NCBI RefSeq assembly: GCF_000720115.1
Contig: NZ_JOIR01000003.1
Span: 248,001-312,000 of the forward strand
DNA: 64,000 bases
Source of the DNA: Streptomyces sp. NRRL F-2580
GTDB taxonomy: Bacteria; Actinomycetota; Actinomycetes; Streptomycetales; Streptomycetaceae
Direction: 5' to 3'
Shown: positions 28,043-37,734 of the stretch, in pieces
How positions within the stretch are numbered: the first letter of the stretch is position 1
How the letters are laid out: every line of letters begins with the position of its first letter
Program-made: the position numbers and the translations under genes
Notes under the pieces: model-generated
The model's input: only the letters and a program-made list of their open reading frames with translations
What the model was told of the DNA's origin: nothing
The model's database searches: none

Positions 28043-28619
28043 GCACGAGGAGCAGTCGGGCGGAGTCCCGCCGCTGGACGAGGAAGCGGCATGGGCGGCG
28101 ATCGTCGCCGGGTACGGGCAGGAGCCGCCGGACCCGCCGGGGGCCCGGCCGTTCAAGCCGATCGAGAACCTCCTCCTGCCGGAGGAGGACGTCAAGCCGC
28201 TGCCGGCCGACCCGGAGGCGGGACCGGAGCCGAAGCCCGAACCGAGGCCCGAGCCCGGGCCGCCGGCCGCGGGGCTGGGCAGCTCGGTGGTCTTCGCCCC
28301 GGGCGTGGGCATGGCGGGCCCCCGGGACCACTCGCCGGCGCAACCGCAGGAGGACGACCTGACTCCGGCGGACGAGGGCCACTTCGTCCCGCCGGAGCCG
28401 GAGCTGCCGCCGGCGGACACGACGTCGAAGTTCGCGTGGCTCGCGGTGGTCGGCGGGCCGGTGCTGCTGCTGCTCGCGGTGCTGCTGCAGTGGGAGATGA
28501 CGTGGTGGCTGACGACGCTCGGCATCGGCGGCTTCCTGGGCGGGTTCGCGACGCTGGTCGCACGCATGCAGCACGGTGACGACGAGGATGACGACCCCGG
28601 CCGCGGAGCCGTGGTCTGA
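28035..28619 (+). CDS. Pro/Glu-rich protein with two C-terminal membrane helices
   Basis: 194 aa from GTG 28035, overlapping the hydrolase gene end. The first about 130 residues are acidic, Pro-rich and probably disordered (GPEPKPEPRPEPGPP). Two hydrophobic helices follow (WLAVVGGPVLLLLAVLLQW and TTLGIGGFLGGFATLVA), then a charged DDEDDD tail. No catalytic motif is seen. It is conserved as an actinobacterial DUF-type membrane protein next to the esterase, function unknown. Overlapping genes suggest co-expression. Confidence 0.75.
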   Translation: MAEHEEQSGGVPPLDEEAAWAAIVAGYGQEPPDPPGARPFKPIENLLLPEEDVKPLPADPEAGPEPKPEPRPEPGPPAAGLGSSVVFAPGVGMAGPRDHSPAQPQEDDLTPADEGHFVPPEPELPPADTTSKFAWLAVVGGPVLLLLAVLLQWEMTWWLTTLGIGGFLGGFATLVARMQHGDDEDDDPGRGAVV

Positions 28620-28650
28620 GCCCCTGGGCTCCGTCGGCGAGGCTGACATA

Positions 28651-28800
28651 CCGGGGCTCCGCCCCGAACCCCGCCGGGCTCCGCCCGGGCCCGCTCCTCA
28701 GACGCCGGAGGGGCTGAAAGATCCAGCCCCGCCGGCGTTCGAGGCGCTGGGGGTCCCCCCGGACGAAGTCTGGGGGAGGGTGTGGGGGCAGCGCCCCCGC
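28651..28800. repeat. Dispersed intergenic repeat, copy 3
   Basis: GGGGCTCCGCCCC hairpin, CGGGCTCCGCCCG, then core CCTCAGACGCCGGAGGGGCTG (28696-28716, written in two parts as CCTCAGACGC and CGGAGGGGCTG) with an inverted partner at 28724-28744. A G-rich GGGGGTCCCCCCGGAC ... GTCTGGGGGAGG hairpin follows (28749-28780). It fills the space between the convergent genes at 28619 and 28827. Confidence 0.8.
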
Positions 28801-28826
28801 AACGGCGGCGCACCCGGACCGCAGAG

Positions 28827-29588
28827 CTACGGCGCGGCCGGCAGGTGGAGGGCCGCCAGGACCGGGAGGTGGTCCGTGGCCGACCGGAGGTCGGTGGACG
28901 AGACGCCCGGCAGTCCCACCGGGACACCGCACGCCAGCACCTCCACGCCCCCGCTCACGAAGACCGCGTCGATACGGCGGTCCGGCGCGGACGCCGGGAA
29001 GGTCCGTTCTCCGCCCCAGGGGGCCGCTGACCAGCAGTCCCGCAGCGTGCCCGCGAGGCGGCCGAAGGCGGGACCGCCCGGGCCCTCGTTCACGTCGCCC
29101 GCGGCGATCACGTGGGGGACGTCCATCGCCGCGGCCCGCTCCAGCAGCATCTCCGCCTGCGCGACCCGCTCCGCCCGGTCCAGGGACAGGTGCGCGCTGA
29201 CCAGCCCCGCGCGGGCGGCGCCGACACGGACCACCGCGGTGGCGAAGCCCCTCCGGTGCAGGCCGGGAGTGCGCGGCAGCAGGACGTCCTCCGTCCGCTC
29301 CACGAAGACCCGCAGCGAGCACAGCAGCAGCGGCCCGGCCGCCGTCCCGCCCCCGCTCAGCACCACCAGGTCACATTTCGCGGCGAGTCGCGCCGCGTGT
29401 TTGCGCCACCGGAAGAACCGCGGCGCCTCCTGGACGAAGACGAGGTCGGGCTCGCACGCCCGGATGACCCGGGCCAGCGCCTCCTCGTCGTCGCGCAGCG
29501 AGCGGATGTTGTAGCTGAGTGCCCGGATCACGGCAGAACCGTCGGGCTCCGTACGGGACTTCGGCAGCGAGGGCAGCAACTGGTCCAT
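28827..29588 (-). CDS. Endonuclease/exonuclease/phosphatase (EEP) family protein
   Basis: 253 aa from ATG 29588. A leaderless-type TATCTT lies at 29596-29601, 7 nt upstream. EEP hallmarks: IRALSYNIRSL (Asn metal region), PDLVFVQEAPRF (catalytic Glu), VSAHLSLDRAER, VIAAGDVNEGPG (Asp/Asn), RRIDAVFVSGG and SATDHLPVLAALHL (catalytic His). The fold serves nucleases, sphingomyelinases and phosphoinositide phosphatases; the substrate here is unknown. No signal peptide, so it is cytoplasmic. Confidence 0.88.
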   Translation of the reverse strand: MDQLLPSLPKSRTEPDGSAVIRALSYNIRSLRDDEEALARVIRACEPDLVFVQEAPRFFRWRKHAARLAAKCDLVVLSGGGTAAGPLLLCSLRVFVERTEDVLLPRTPGLHRRGFATAVVRVGAARAGLVSAHLSLDRAERVAQAEMLLERAAAMDVPHVIAAGDVNEGPGGPAFGRLAGTLRDCWSAAPWGGERTFPASAPDRRIDAVFVSGGVEVLACGVPVGLPGVSSTDLRSATDHLPVLAALHLPAAP

Positions 29589-29700
29589 GCACCGCAAGAT
29601 ACGCAGCCGCCCGCCGCTCCCCCAAGGGGCGCGGCGGGCGGGACGGGTGGAAGGCGGGTTGGCCCCGGCGGGTCGGCCCCGGTGGGTCGGCCCCGGCGCG

Positions 29701-30642
29701 TCAGCCCTGGCGGGCGAGGTCCGCTGCGCCGACGAGGCCGGCCTTGCCGCCGAGCTGTGCGGCGAGCACCTGCGCGTGCGGCCGCCAGGCGCCGCCGACC
29801 AGCCAGCGCTTGAAGGACTTGCGGATCGGGTCGAGGACGAGGTCGCCCTCGTCGGAGACCCCGCCGCCGACGATGAACGCCGACGGGTCGAAGAGCGAGG
29901 CCAGATCGGCGAGGCCGGCGCCGGCCCAGCGGGCCAGCTCGCGGAAGGCGTCGATGGCCACCAGGTCGCCCTGCCGGGCGGCCTCGCTGATGTGCTTGCC
30001 CTCGATGCCTTCGGGGGTGCCGTCGCCGAGCGCGAGGAGGACCGTCGCGTTCTCGGGGGTGGCGTTGGCGCGCTGCTTCGCGTACCGGACGAGGGCGCGC
30101 CCGGAGGCGTACTGCTCCCAGCAGCCCTGGCTGCCGCAGCCGCACAGCAGGCCGTCGGGGACGACCCGGATGTGCCCGAACTCGGCGGCGACGCCGAAGC
30201 GTCCGCGGCGCAGCTTGTTGCCGATGATGATGCCGCCGCCCAGGCCGGTGCCGAGCGTGATGCAGATGACGTCGTCGTGGCCCTGGCCGGCGCCGAAGCG
30301 GTACTCGCCCCAGGCCGCGCAGTTCGCGTCGTTCTCGACGACGACGGGCAGGCCGATGCGCTGCTCGACCTTGTCCTTGAGCGGCTCGTGGCGCCAGTTG
30401 ATGTTCGGCGCGAACAGTACGGTCGCGCGCTTGTCGTCCACGTATCCGGCGGCGCCGATGCCGACGGCGTCGATGGTGTGGTTGCTGCTGACCTCGGAGA
30501 CGGCGGCGCAGATGGCCTCCGTCACTCCGTCCGCGGTCGGCGGGGTGGGCACCTTGTACGTCTCAAGGATCGTGCCCTCTTCGTCGACCACGCCGGCCGC
30601 GATCTTCGTGCCGCCGATGTCGACGCCGATGGTGAGTCCCAT
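29701..30642 (-). CDS. glkA: ROK-family glucokinase
   Basis: 313 aa. It phosphorylates glucose with ATP; in Streptomyces GlkA also mediates carbon catabolite repression. N-terminal LTIGVDIGGTKIAAGVVDEEG is the phosphate-binding ROK motif; VVENDANCAAWGEYRFG holds the catalytic Asp; EFGHIRVV and CGCGSQGCWEQYASG form the zinc site. GAGQGHDDVICITLGTGLGGG completes the fold. The ATG 30642 has GAGGGA just upstream. It is the likely last or second-to-last gene of a minus-strand run from SRPBCC through ArsA-like and DUF5304. Confidence 0.95.
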   Translation of the reverse strand: MGLTIGVDIGGTKIAAGVVDEEGTILETYKVPTPPTADGVTEAICAAVSEVSSNHTIDAVGIGAAGYVDDKRATVLFAPNINWRHEPLKDKVEQRIGLPVVVENDANCAAWGEYRFGAGQGHDDVICITLGTGLGGGIIIGNKLRRGRFGVAAEFGHIRVVPDGLLCGCGSQGCWEQYASGRALVRYAKQRANATPENATVLLALGDGTPEGIEGKHISEAARQGDLVAIDAFRELARWAGAGLADLASLFDPSAFIVGGGVSDEGDLVLDPIRKSFKRWLVGGAWRPHAQVLAAQLGGKAGLVGAADLARQG

Positions 30643-30703
30643 TAGTCCCTCGGTTTCCGGTCAAACCCCGCCACGGCCAACGGTACCCGAGGGCGGCGGG
30701 CCC

Positions 30704-31159
30704 TCAGTCGAGATCGATCCGCTCGGCGGGGCCCGCGTCGGGGCCGTCGTCGCGGGGGTCGCGCTCCCGACGGGGCGCGGGAGGGGTGTCCTGGGTCCAG
30801 CGGCGCTCGTGGCCCTCGACGGCGGAGCGGTAGGCGGCGAGGAGCTCGGAGCCGGCGGCCGCGAGGTGGTCGAAGACCTCGGGGTTGCGTTCGATGACGG
30901 GCTTGGCGGCGGTTTTGGCCTGGTCGACGACCTGGCGCACCGCGCCCTGGGCGGCGGCGCCGAACAGCGGGTTGTTCAGCCCGGAGACCTTGTCGGCGAC
31001 GGCTTCGAAGAGCTTGAACAGTTCCTCGGCGGCGGTTCCGGTGCCGGCCGAGCCGGCCCGGTCCTGTCCGCGCATGCGCTCCCTCTCGGCGGCGAGGTCC
31101 TCGGCACAGGCCTTGGCCCACGCGTCGTCGTCGGTGGGGCGGTCGGTGGCCTCGCTCAT
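30704..31159 (-). CDS. DUF5304 domain protein
   Basis: 151 aa acidic, Ala-rich helical protein. The middle (AEELFKLFEAVADKVSGLNN to NPEVFDHLAAAGSELLAAYRS, about residues 44-115) is the recognisable DUF5304 core; both ends are charged and disordered, ending AERIDLD. No catalytic residues are apparent and the function is unknown. It sits between the ArsA-like ATPase and glkA, an order I remember from S. coelicolor. Confidence 0.75.
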   Translation of the reverse strand: MSEATDRPTDDDAWAKACAEDLAAERERMRGQDRAGSAGTGTAAEELFKLFEAVADKVSGLNNPLFGAAAQGAVRQVVDQAKTAAKPVIERNPEVFDHLAAAGSELLAAYRSAVEGHERRWTQDTPPAPRRERDPRDDGPDAGPAERIDLD

Positions 31160-31238
31160 GGCGGACTCTCCTGCGGCGGCTGCTGGGCGTGCGGTACGGG
31201 CTACCTTCGACGGTACCTGAACGGGGGTACGCCGTTCA

Positions 31239-32393
31239 CTACGCGCGGGGCCACAGCCCCGGGTCGGGGGTGAAGCGGATGCGGAGCTCGCCGGCGGCCA
31301 GGGCGGCGCCGGAGACGGTGCAGCGGCGCAGCGCCGCGGGAAGCGGAACGATCCTGCGGTACGGGCCGGCCGTGAGCAGCAGCTCGTCGCCGCGGCGTAC
31401 GAGGTCGAGGTCGCTCTTGTGCGCGCCGGGCAGCGGTACCACCCACACGAGCACCCCGTCCGCGGCGAGCCGGTCCTCCACGGCCCAGGCCCCGCGGGGT
31501 GCGGGCGGCGCCGGGAGGAGCCCGTCCGCGGCGGCGAGCCGGTGCAGGTCCTGCGGGCCGCGCGGGTCCCGGCCGAGGTGGGCGAGCGTGACGACGGGGA
31601 TCTCCCCGGCCCACTCGGCGGCGTACTTCTCCTGCTGGGCGGCGAGCCCGGCGAGCCAGGGGTCGGCGGAGTCCTGGGGCAGCGTCCGATTGGCGACGAG
31701 GTCGCGGACGGGCAGCTGGTGGAGGGCGAGCCCGAGCCGTCCGAGGCGCAGCGCGTCGGCGGCGGCCGGTCCCGGTTCGGCGACCAGGCGCAGTTCGGTG
31801 GTGTCGGCCTCGACGACGGCCTGGACGGCGGCGAGCTCCTCGTCCCAGCGGGCGGCGGCCTCGTAGAGCCACTGCGCGGGCATGGGCACGCCGGCGAGCT
31901 GGGCCAGTACGGGCCGCAGGGCGCGGGCGGCCTGCTTCTCGGCGGGGAGCAGGCGGGCGAGGTAGCGGCGCAGCTGGGCGGGCAGGGCCAGGGTGGAGAG
32001 GGTCTGGTGGAGCGGGGGCATGTCGACGACGACGAGGTCGGTGCCGGGCGCGTCGGCGGCCCGCCGCAGGGCGCGCAGCAGGGCGAACTGCTCGGCGCCG
32101 GGCAGCTCGGTGAGCTCCTCGGCCCCGAGCGGGCGGGCCCCGACCATGGCGAGGAGCGCGGATCCGCGCTCCTGCAGGGCGACGAGCTCCTCGCGGAACT
32201 CCTCGCCGGAGTCGACCCGGGCCACCCGCAGACCGGGGACGCGCTCCTCCCCGGTCAGGGCGGCGAGCGGGTCGCCGACGTCGCCGGACAGCAGCAGCAC
32301 CCGCCGCCCGTGGCGGGCCGCGGCGAGGGCGGTGGCCGCGGCCACGGTGGTGCGCCCGGCCCCGCCGGGGCCGGTGATCAGCAAGGTGTGCAT
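31239..32393 (-). CDS. ArsA/GET3-like ATPase
   Basis: 384 aa. The N-terminus LLITGPGGAGRTTVAAATAL is a deviant P-loop like that of anion-transporting ATPases, though the signature Lys of KGGVGKT is replaced (GAGRT). VVVDMPPLHQTL is the Walker B/switch region. The C-terminal about 90 residues form a small beta domain (VWVVPLPGAHKSDLDLVRRG). Arsenic transport is unlikely, since no arsB or arsR is near. The mycobacterial order has an ArsA-like protein (Rv2184c) beside SRPBCC Rv2185c, as here, suggesting a conserved pair. Confidence 0.85.
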   Translation of the reverse strand: MHTLLITGPGGAGRTTVAAATALAAARHGRRVLLLSGDVGDPLAALTGEERVPGLRVARVDSGEEFREELVALQERGSALLAMVGARPLGAEELTELPGAEQFALLRALRRAADAPGTDLVVVDMPPLHQTLSTLALPAQLRRYLARLLPAEKQAARALRPVLAQLAGVPMPAQWLYEAAARWDEELAAVQAVVEADTTELRLVAEPGPAAADALRLGRLGLALHQLPVRDLVANRTLPQDSADPWLAGLAAQQEKYAAEWAGEIPVVTLAHLGRDPRGPQDLHRLAAADGLLPAPPAPRGAWAVEDRLAADGVLVWVVPLPGAHKSDLDLVRRGDELLLTAGPYRRIVPLPAALRRCTVSGAALAAGELRIRFTPDPGLWPRA

Positions 32394-32427
32394 GTGCGGG
32401 TGCCTACTGCCGGGTTGCCACGAGTGC

Positions 32428-32868
32428 TCAGACGGATTCGACGCGCTTCTTCAGGCCCGCCAGCGCCCGGTCGATGATGACCTTCTCCGCCTTGCGCTTG
32501 ATCATGCCGAGCATGGGGATCTTGACGTCCACGGTCAGCTGGTAGGTGACCTCGGTACGCTTGCCGCCGTCCACCGGGGCCAGCCGGTACGAGCCGTCCA
32601 GCTGGCGCAGCATCTGGGACTTGTCCAGGGTCCAGCTGACCTCGTCCGTACCCTTCCAGGTGTAGGCGAGGGTGTGGTCGTCCTTGATCGCGCCGGCGTC
32701 GAGCAGCAGGCGGACCTTCTCGGCGCGCCCCTCGGCGTCGGTGGCCAGCACCTCGGCCTCCTTCACCTCGCCGGTCCATTCGGGGTAGCGGGCGAAGTCG
32801 GCGATCACGGCCATCACGTCGCTGGGCGCAGCCTCGATCGTGATGCTTGAGCTGGTGTGTTCCGCCAT
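32428..32868 (-). CDS. SRPBCC family (polyketide-cyclase-like) protein
   Basis: 146 aa from ATG 32868, with GGAGGAG about 9 nt upstream. The helix-grip fold pattern is clear: SSSITIEAAPSDVMAVIADFARYPEWTG, EVLATDAEGRAEKVRL, DEVSWTLDKSQMLRQLDGSYRL and a long C-terminal helix KVIIDRALAGLKKRVES. Such proteins bind hydrophobic ligands such as lipids or steroids. It is the homologue by position of mycobacterial Rv2185c (TB16.3). It is 34 bp upstream of the ArsA-like gene, so the two are probably co-expressed. Confidence 0.88.
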   Translation of the reverse strand: MAEHTSSSITIEAAPSDVMAVIADFARYPEWTGEVKEAEVLATDAEGRAEKVRLLLDAGAIKDDHTLAYTWKGTDEVSWTLDKSQMLRQLDGSYRLAPVDGGKRTEVTYQLTVDVKIPMLGMIKRKAEKVIIDRALAGLKKRVESV

Positions 32869-33004
32869 CGCGGTGGCTCCTCCGTGGAGTGTTTCGAGGA
32901 TGTGTGCGGCCTCCGGCCGCCGCGTGAAGGCTACCGCGCGTGCGGGCTCCGCCACTCCAGGGCCTCCCCCGGCCCGCTGGGGGCCGTCGGGAACCGGCCG
33001 CCGG

Positions 33005-33838
33005 TCACCATTCCAGCACCCACGGCCGGCCGGTCGCGGCGAAGTGGCCGACGTTCACGCACTCCGTGGCCCCGATCCGCATCCGCCGCGCCAGCGGCTG
33101 GTGCACGTGCCCGAAGAGGGCGTACCGGGGGCGGGTGCGGCGGATGGCGGCCAGCAGGGCCTCGCTGCCGCGTTCGAACCGGCGCGCGACCGTGTCGTAG
33201 CAGAGCTCGGGCACCTCCGGCGGGATGTGGGAGCACAGTACGTCCACCTCGCCGAGCGCCTCCACCTTGGCGGCGTACTCCTCGACGCTCACCTCGTACG
33301 GGGTCCGCATCGGCGAGGGCAGCCCGCCGCCGACGAACCCGAAGACGCGGCCGCCGATCTCCACGCGCTGGCCGTCGAGGACGGTCAGGCCGTCGCGGTC
33401 GGCGTATTCCGGCCACAGACCCGGGATGTCGACATTGCCGTAGGTGGCGTACGTCGGGTTGGGGAACGCGGCGAACATCTCGGCGTACTGGCGGCGCACC
33501 GCGCCCTCGATCAGCCGGTCCCGGTCCAACCCGGCCCAGAGCCGCCGCCCGAAGGCGTGGGCCTCCTCGAAGCGGCGCGCGGTGCGCAGCTCGACGATCC
33601 GGTCGGCGTTCTCGACGCCGAACAGGTCGGGGAAGATCCCGCGCGAGTGGTCGGCGTAGTCGAGGAAGAGGACGAGGTCGCCCAGGCAGATCAGGGCGTC
33701 GGCCCCTTCTCCCGCACGGGTGAGGGCCTCGGTGTTGCCGTGTACGTCGCTCACGACGTGGACCCGCGTGCGGCCCGGTCCGCCGGTTCGGCTCGATCCG
33801 CTCGCGCCGCTCTGCCCGCTCCGCATGCTCCCACCCAT
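33005..33838 (-). CDS. Calcineurin-like metallophosphoesterase
   Basis: 277 aa. ATG 33838 is preceded by TAGGGT (33846-33851) at 7 nt, so it is likely leaderless; GTG 33847 is the upstream alternative. The five metal-binding motifs are present: VHVVSDVHGN, ICLGDLV, YGNVDI (GNxD), VLCSHIPPE and ALFGHVHQPL, with an NVGH C-terminal block. Substrate is unknown; candidates are cyclic nucleotides, phosphoproteins or nucleotide phosphates. It is divergent from fadD. Confidence 0.87.
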   Translation of the reverse strand: MGGSMRSGQSGASGSSRTGGPGRTRVHVVSDVHGNTEALTRAGEGADALICLGDLVLFLDYADHSRGIFPDLFGVENADRIVELRTARRFEEAHAFGRRLWAGLDRDRLIEGAVRRQYAEMFAAFPNPTYATYGNVDIPGLWPEYADRDGLTVLDGQRVEIGGRVFGFVGGGLPSPMRTPYEVSVEEYAAKVEALGEVDVLCSHIPPEVPELCYDTVARRFERGSEALLAAIRRTRPRYALFGHVHQPLARRMRIGATECVNVGHFAATGRPWVLEW

Positions 33839-33933
33839 GCCGTCCACCCTAGGGGGGCCCGGCAGCGCCTGGTAGAGGGGGTGGGAGAGGCGGCCGGACC
33901 TGCGGTTACTTCCGAGTCCCTGAAGGGGTCGAC

Positions 33934-34030
33934 TAGTGTCGGCACGTGAGGGCCAGGCAGTGCAAGGACAGAATGTGACGCACGGAACATCTGGCCGGTT
34001 CCCTCTATCGGGAACCCACTACCGGTGGGT
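33934..34030 (+). promoter_or_regulatory. fadD leader with promoter and overlapping inverted repeats
   Basis: A -10-like TAGTGT (33934-33939) is followed by about 135 nt of leader. Hairpin 1 is GGTTCCC (33997-34003) with GGGAACC (34010-34016). Hairpin 2 is ACCCAC (34014-34019) with GTGGGT (34025-34030). They share bases 34014-34016, so they cannot both form fully in RNA. Hairpin 2 could equally be a DNA operator. The ribosome site is a further 40 nt downstream. Confidence 0.5.
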
Positions 34031-34081
34031 AACGTCCGCTCGGTCCACATGGTGGCGATGGCGCCCAGAGGAGCAGCAGTC

Positions 34082-35881
34082 TTGCGCGAGTTCAGCCTTC
34101 CGGCCCTGTACGAGGTCCCGTCGGACGGGAACCTGACGGATCTCATCCGCCGCAACGCCGCTCAGCATCCCGACACCGCCGTCATGAGCCGCAAGGCCGC
34201 CGACGGCCGGTGGCAGGACGTGACCGCGACGGAGTTCCTGGCCGAGGTCCGCGCCGCGGCCAAGGGCCTCATCGCGGCCGGCATCCGGCCCGGCGACCGG
34301 GTCGCCCTCATCTCCCGCACCCGCTACGAGTGGGTGCTGTTCGACTTCGCGATCTGGAGCGCGGGCGGCGTCACCGTCCCCGTGTACGAGACCAGCTCCC
34401 CCGAGCAGGTCCAGTGGATCCTCGGCGACTCCGGCGCCGTGGCGGTCATCGTGGAGAGCCCGGCGCACAGCGCGACCGTGGCCTCGCTGCGCGACCGCCT
34501 CCCCGAACTGCGCGAGGTCTGGGAGATCGAGCAGGGCGCGCTGGACACGCTGAAGGCCGCCGGCGCGGGGATCACCGACGAAGAGGTCGAGGAGCGCAGC
34601 AGCCTCGCCAACGCCGACGACCCGGCCACCATCGTCTACACCTCGGGCACCACCGGCCGCCCCAAGGGCTGCGTGCTGACCCACCGCAACTTCTTCGCCG
34701 AGTGCGGCAACGTGGTGGAGCGCCTCCGCCCGCTCTTCCGCACCGGCGAGTGCTCCGTGCTGCTCTTCCTGCCGGCCGCGCACGTCTTCGGCCGCCTGGT
34801 GGAGGTGGCGGCCGTCCTGGCGCCGATCCGCCTGGGCTGCGTACCGGACATCAAGAACCTGACCGACGAGCTCCAGTCGTTCCGGCCCACCCTGATCCTC
34901 GGTGTGCCGCGCGTCTTCGAGAAGGTCTACAACTCGGCGCGGGCCAAGGCCCAGGCCGACGGCAAGGGCAAGATCTTCGACGCCGCCGCCGAGACGGCGA
35001 TCGCCTACAGCCGGGCGCTGGACGCCCCGGGCGGCCCGTCCTTCGGACTGAAGCTCAAGCACAAGCTCTTCTCCAAGCTGGTCTACAGCAAGCTGCACGC
35101 GGTGCTCGGCGGGCGCGGCGAGTACGCGATCTCCGGCGGCGCCCCGCTGGGCGAGCGGCTCGGCCACTTCTTCCGCGGCATCGGCTTCACCGTGCTGGAG
35201 GGTTACGGCCTGACGGAGTCCTGCGCGGCCACGGCCTTCAACCCGTGGGACAAGACGAAGATCGGCACGGTCGGCCAGCCGCTGCCGGGCTCCGTGGTGC
35301 GCATCGCGGACGACGGCGAGGTGCTGCTGCACGGCGAGCACATCTTCAACGGCTACTGGCAGAACGAGACGGCGACCGCCGAGGCGCTGACCGACGGCTG
35401 GTTCCACACCGGCGACGTCGGCACCCTCGACGAGGACGGCTACCTCGCGATCACCGGGCGCAAGAAGGAACTCATCGTCACCGCGGGCGGCAAGAACGTC
35501 GCACCCGCCGTGATCGAGGACCGGATCCGGGCGCACGCGCTGGTCGCGGAGTGCATGGTGGTGGGCGACGCGAGGCCGTTCGTGGCCGCGCTGGTCACCA
35601 TCGACGAGGAGTTCCTCGGCCGCTGGGCCGCGGAGAACGGCAAGCCGGCCGGGATCACGGCGGCGGAGCTGCGCGAGGACGCGGACCTCATCGCCGCCGT
35701 CCAGAAGGCCGTGGACGACGGCAACGCGGCGGTGTCCAAGGCGGAATCGGTGCGGAAATTCCGCATTCTGCCCTCCCAGTTCACGGAGGAGTCGGGCCAC
35801 ATCACGCCGTCGCTGAAGCTGAAGCGCAACGTGGTGGCGAAGGACTTCGCGGACGAGATCGACGCGCTGTACCGGGGCTAG
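34082..35881 (+). CDS. fadD: Long-chain fatty acid-CoA ligase, FadD15-like
   Basis: 599 aa from TTG 34082, with GAGGAG 8 nt upstream; the protein then begins MREFSLPALYEVPSDGNLTD as in actinobacterial homologues. It activates fatty acids with ATP to acyl-CoA. Adenylate-forming motifs: IVYTSGTTGRPKGCVLTH (A3), GYGLTESCAATAFN (A5), WFHTGDVGTLDEDGYLAITG (A7/A8) and GRKKELIVTAGGKNVAP (A8), with the C-terminal lysine in KLKRNVV. By synteny it corresponds to mycobacterial fadD15 (from memory). Confidence 0.93.
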   Translation: MREFSLPALYEVPSDGNLTDLIRRNAAQHPDTAVMSRKAADGRWQDVTATEFLAEVRAAAKGLIAAGIRPGDRVALISRTRYEWVLFDFAIWSAGGVTVPVYETSSPEQVQWILGDSGAVAVIVESPAHSATVASLRDRLPELREVWEIEQGALDTLKAAGAGITDEEVEERSSLANADDPATIVYTSGTTGRPKGCVLTHRNFFAECGNVVERLRPLFRTGECSVLLFLPAAHVFGRLVEVAAVLAPIRLGCVPDIKNLTDELQSFRPTLILGVPRVFEKVYNSARAKAQADGKGKIFDAAAETAIAYSRALDAPGGPSFGLKLKHKLFSKLVYSKLHAVLGGRGEYAISGGAPLGERLGHFFRGIGFTVLEGYGLTESCAATAFNPWDKTKIGTVGQPLPGSVVRIADDGEVLLHGEHIFNGYWQNETATAEALTDGWFHTGDVGTLDEDGYLAITGRKKELIVTAGGKNVAPAVIEDRIRAHALVAECMVVGDARPFVAALVTIDEEFLGRWAAENGKPAGITAAELREDADLIAAVQKAVDDGNAAVSKAESVRKFRILPSQFTEESGHITPSLKLKRNVVAKDFADEIDALYRG

Positions 35882-35897
35882 CCCCGGTCGGCCACGG

Positions 35898-37580
<1,683 letters not shown>

Positions 37581-37616
37581 TCAGACGTGGCTGCGCAGTC
37601 CGTCGGCTGCGGCGCC

Positions 37617-37734
37617 GCTTCTCGGGGCTCCGCCCCGAACCCCGCTCCTCAAACGCCGGAGGGGCTGGATGGTTCAGCCTCGCCGGCGTTTGAGGCGCGG
37701 GGTCTGGGGTGGAGCCCCAGCGGCGGCCGCGCGG
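37617..37734. repeat. Dispersed intergenic repeat, copy 4
   Basis: GGGGCTCCGCCCC hairpin, then the core CTCAAACGCCGGAGGGGCTG (ending 37667) with an inverted partner at 37676-37697 and a final TGGAGCCCCAG word. The 220-bp gap from 37515 to 37734 upstream of choA contains little else. Confidence 0.8.
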
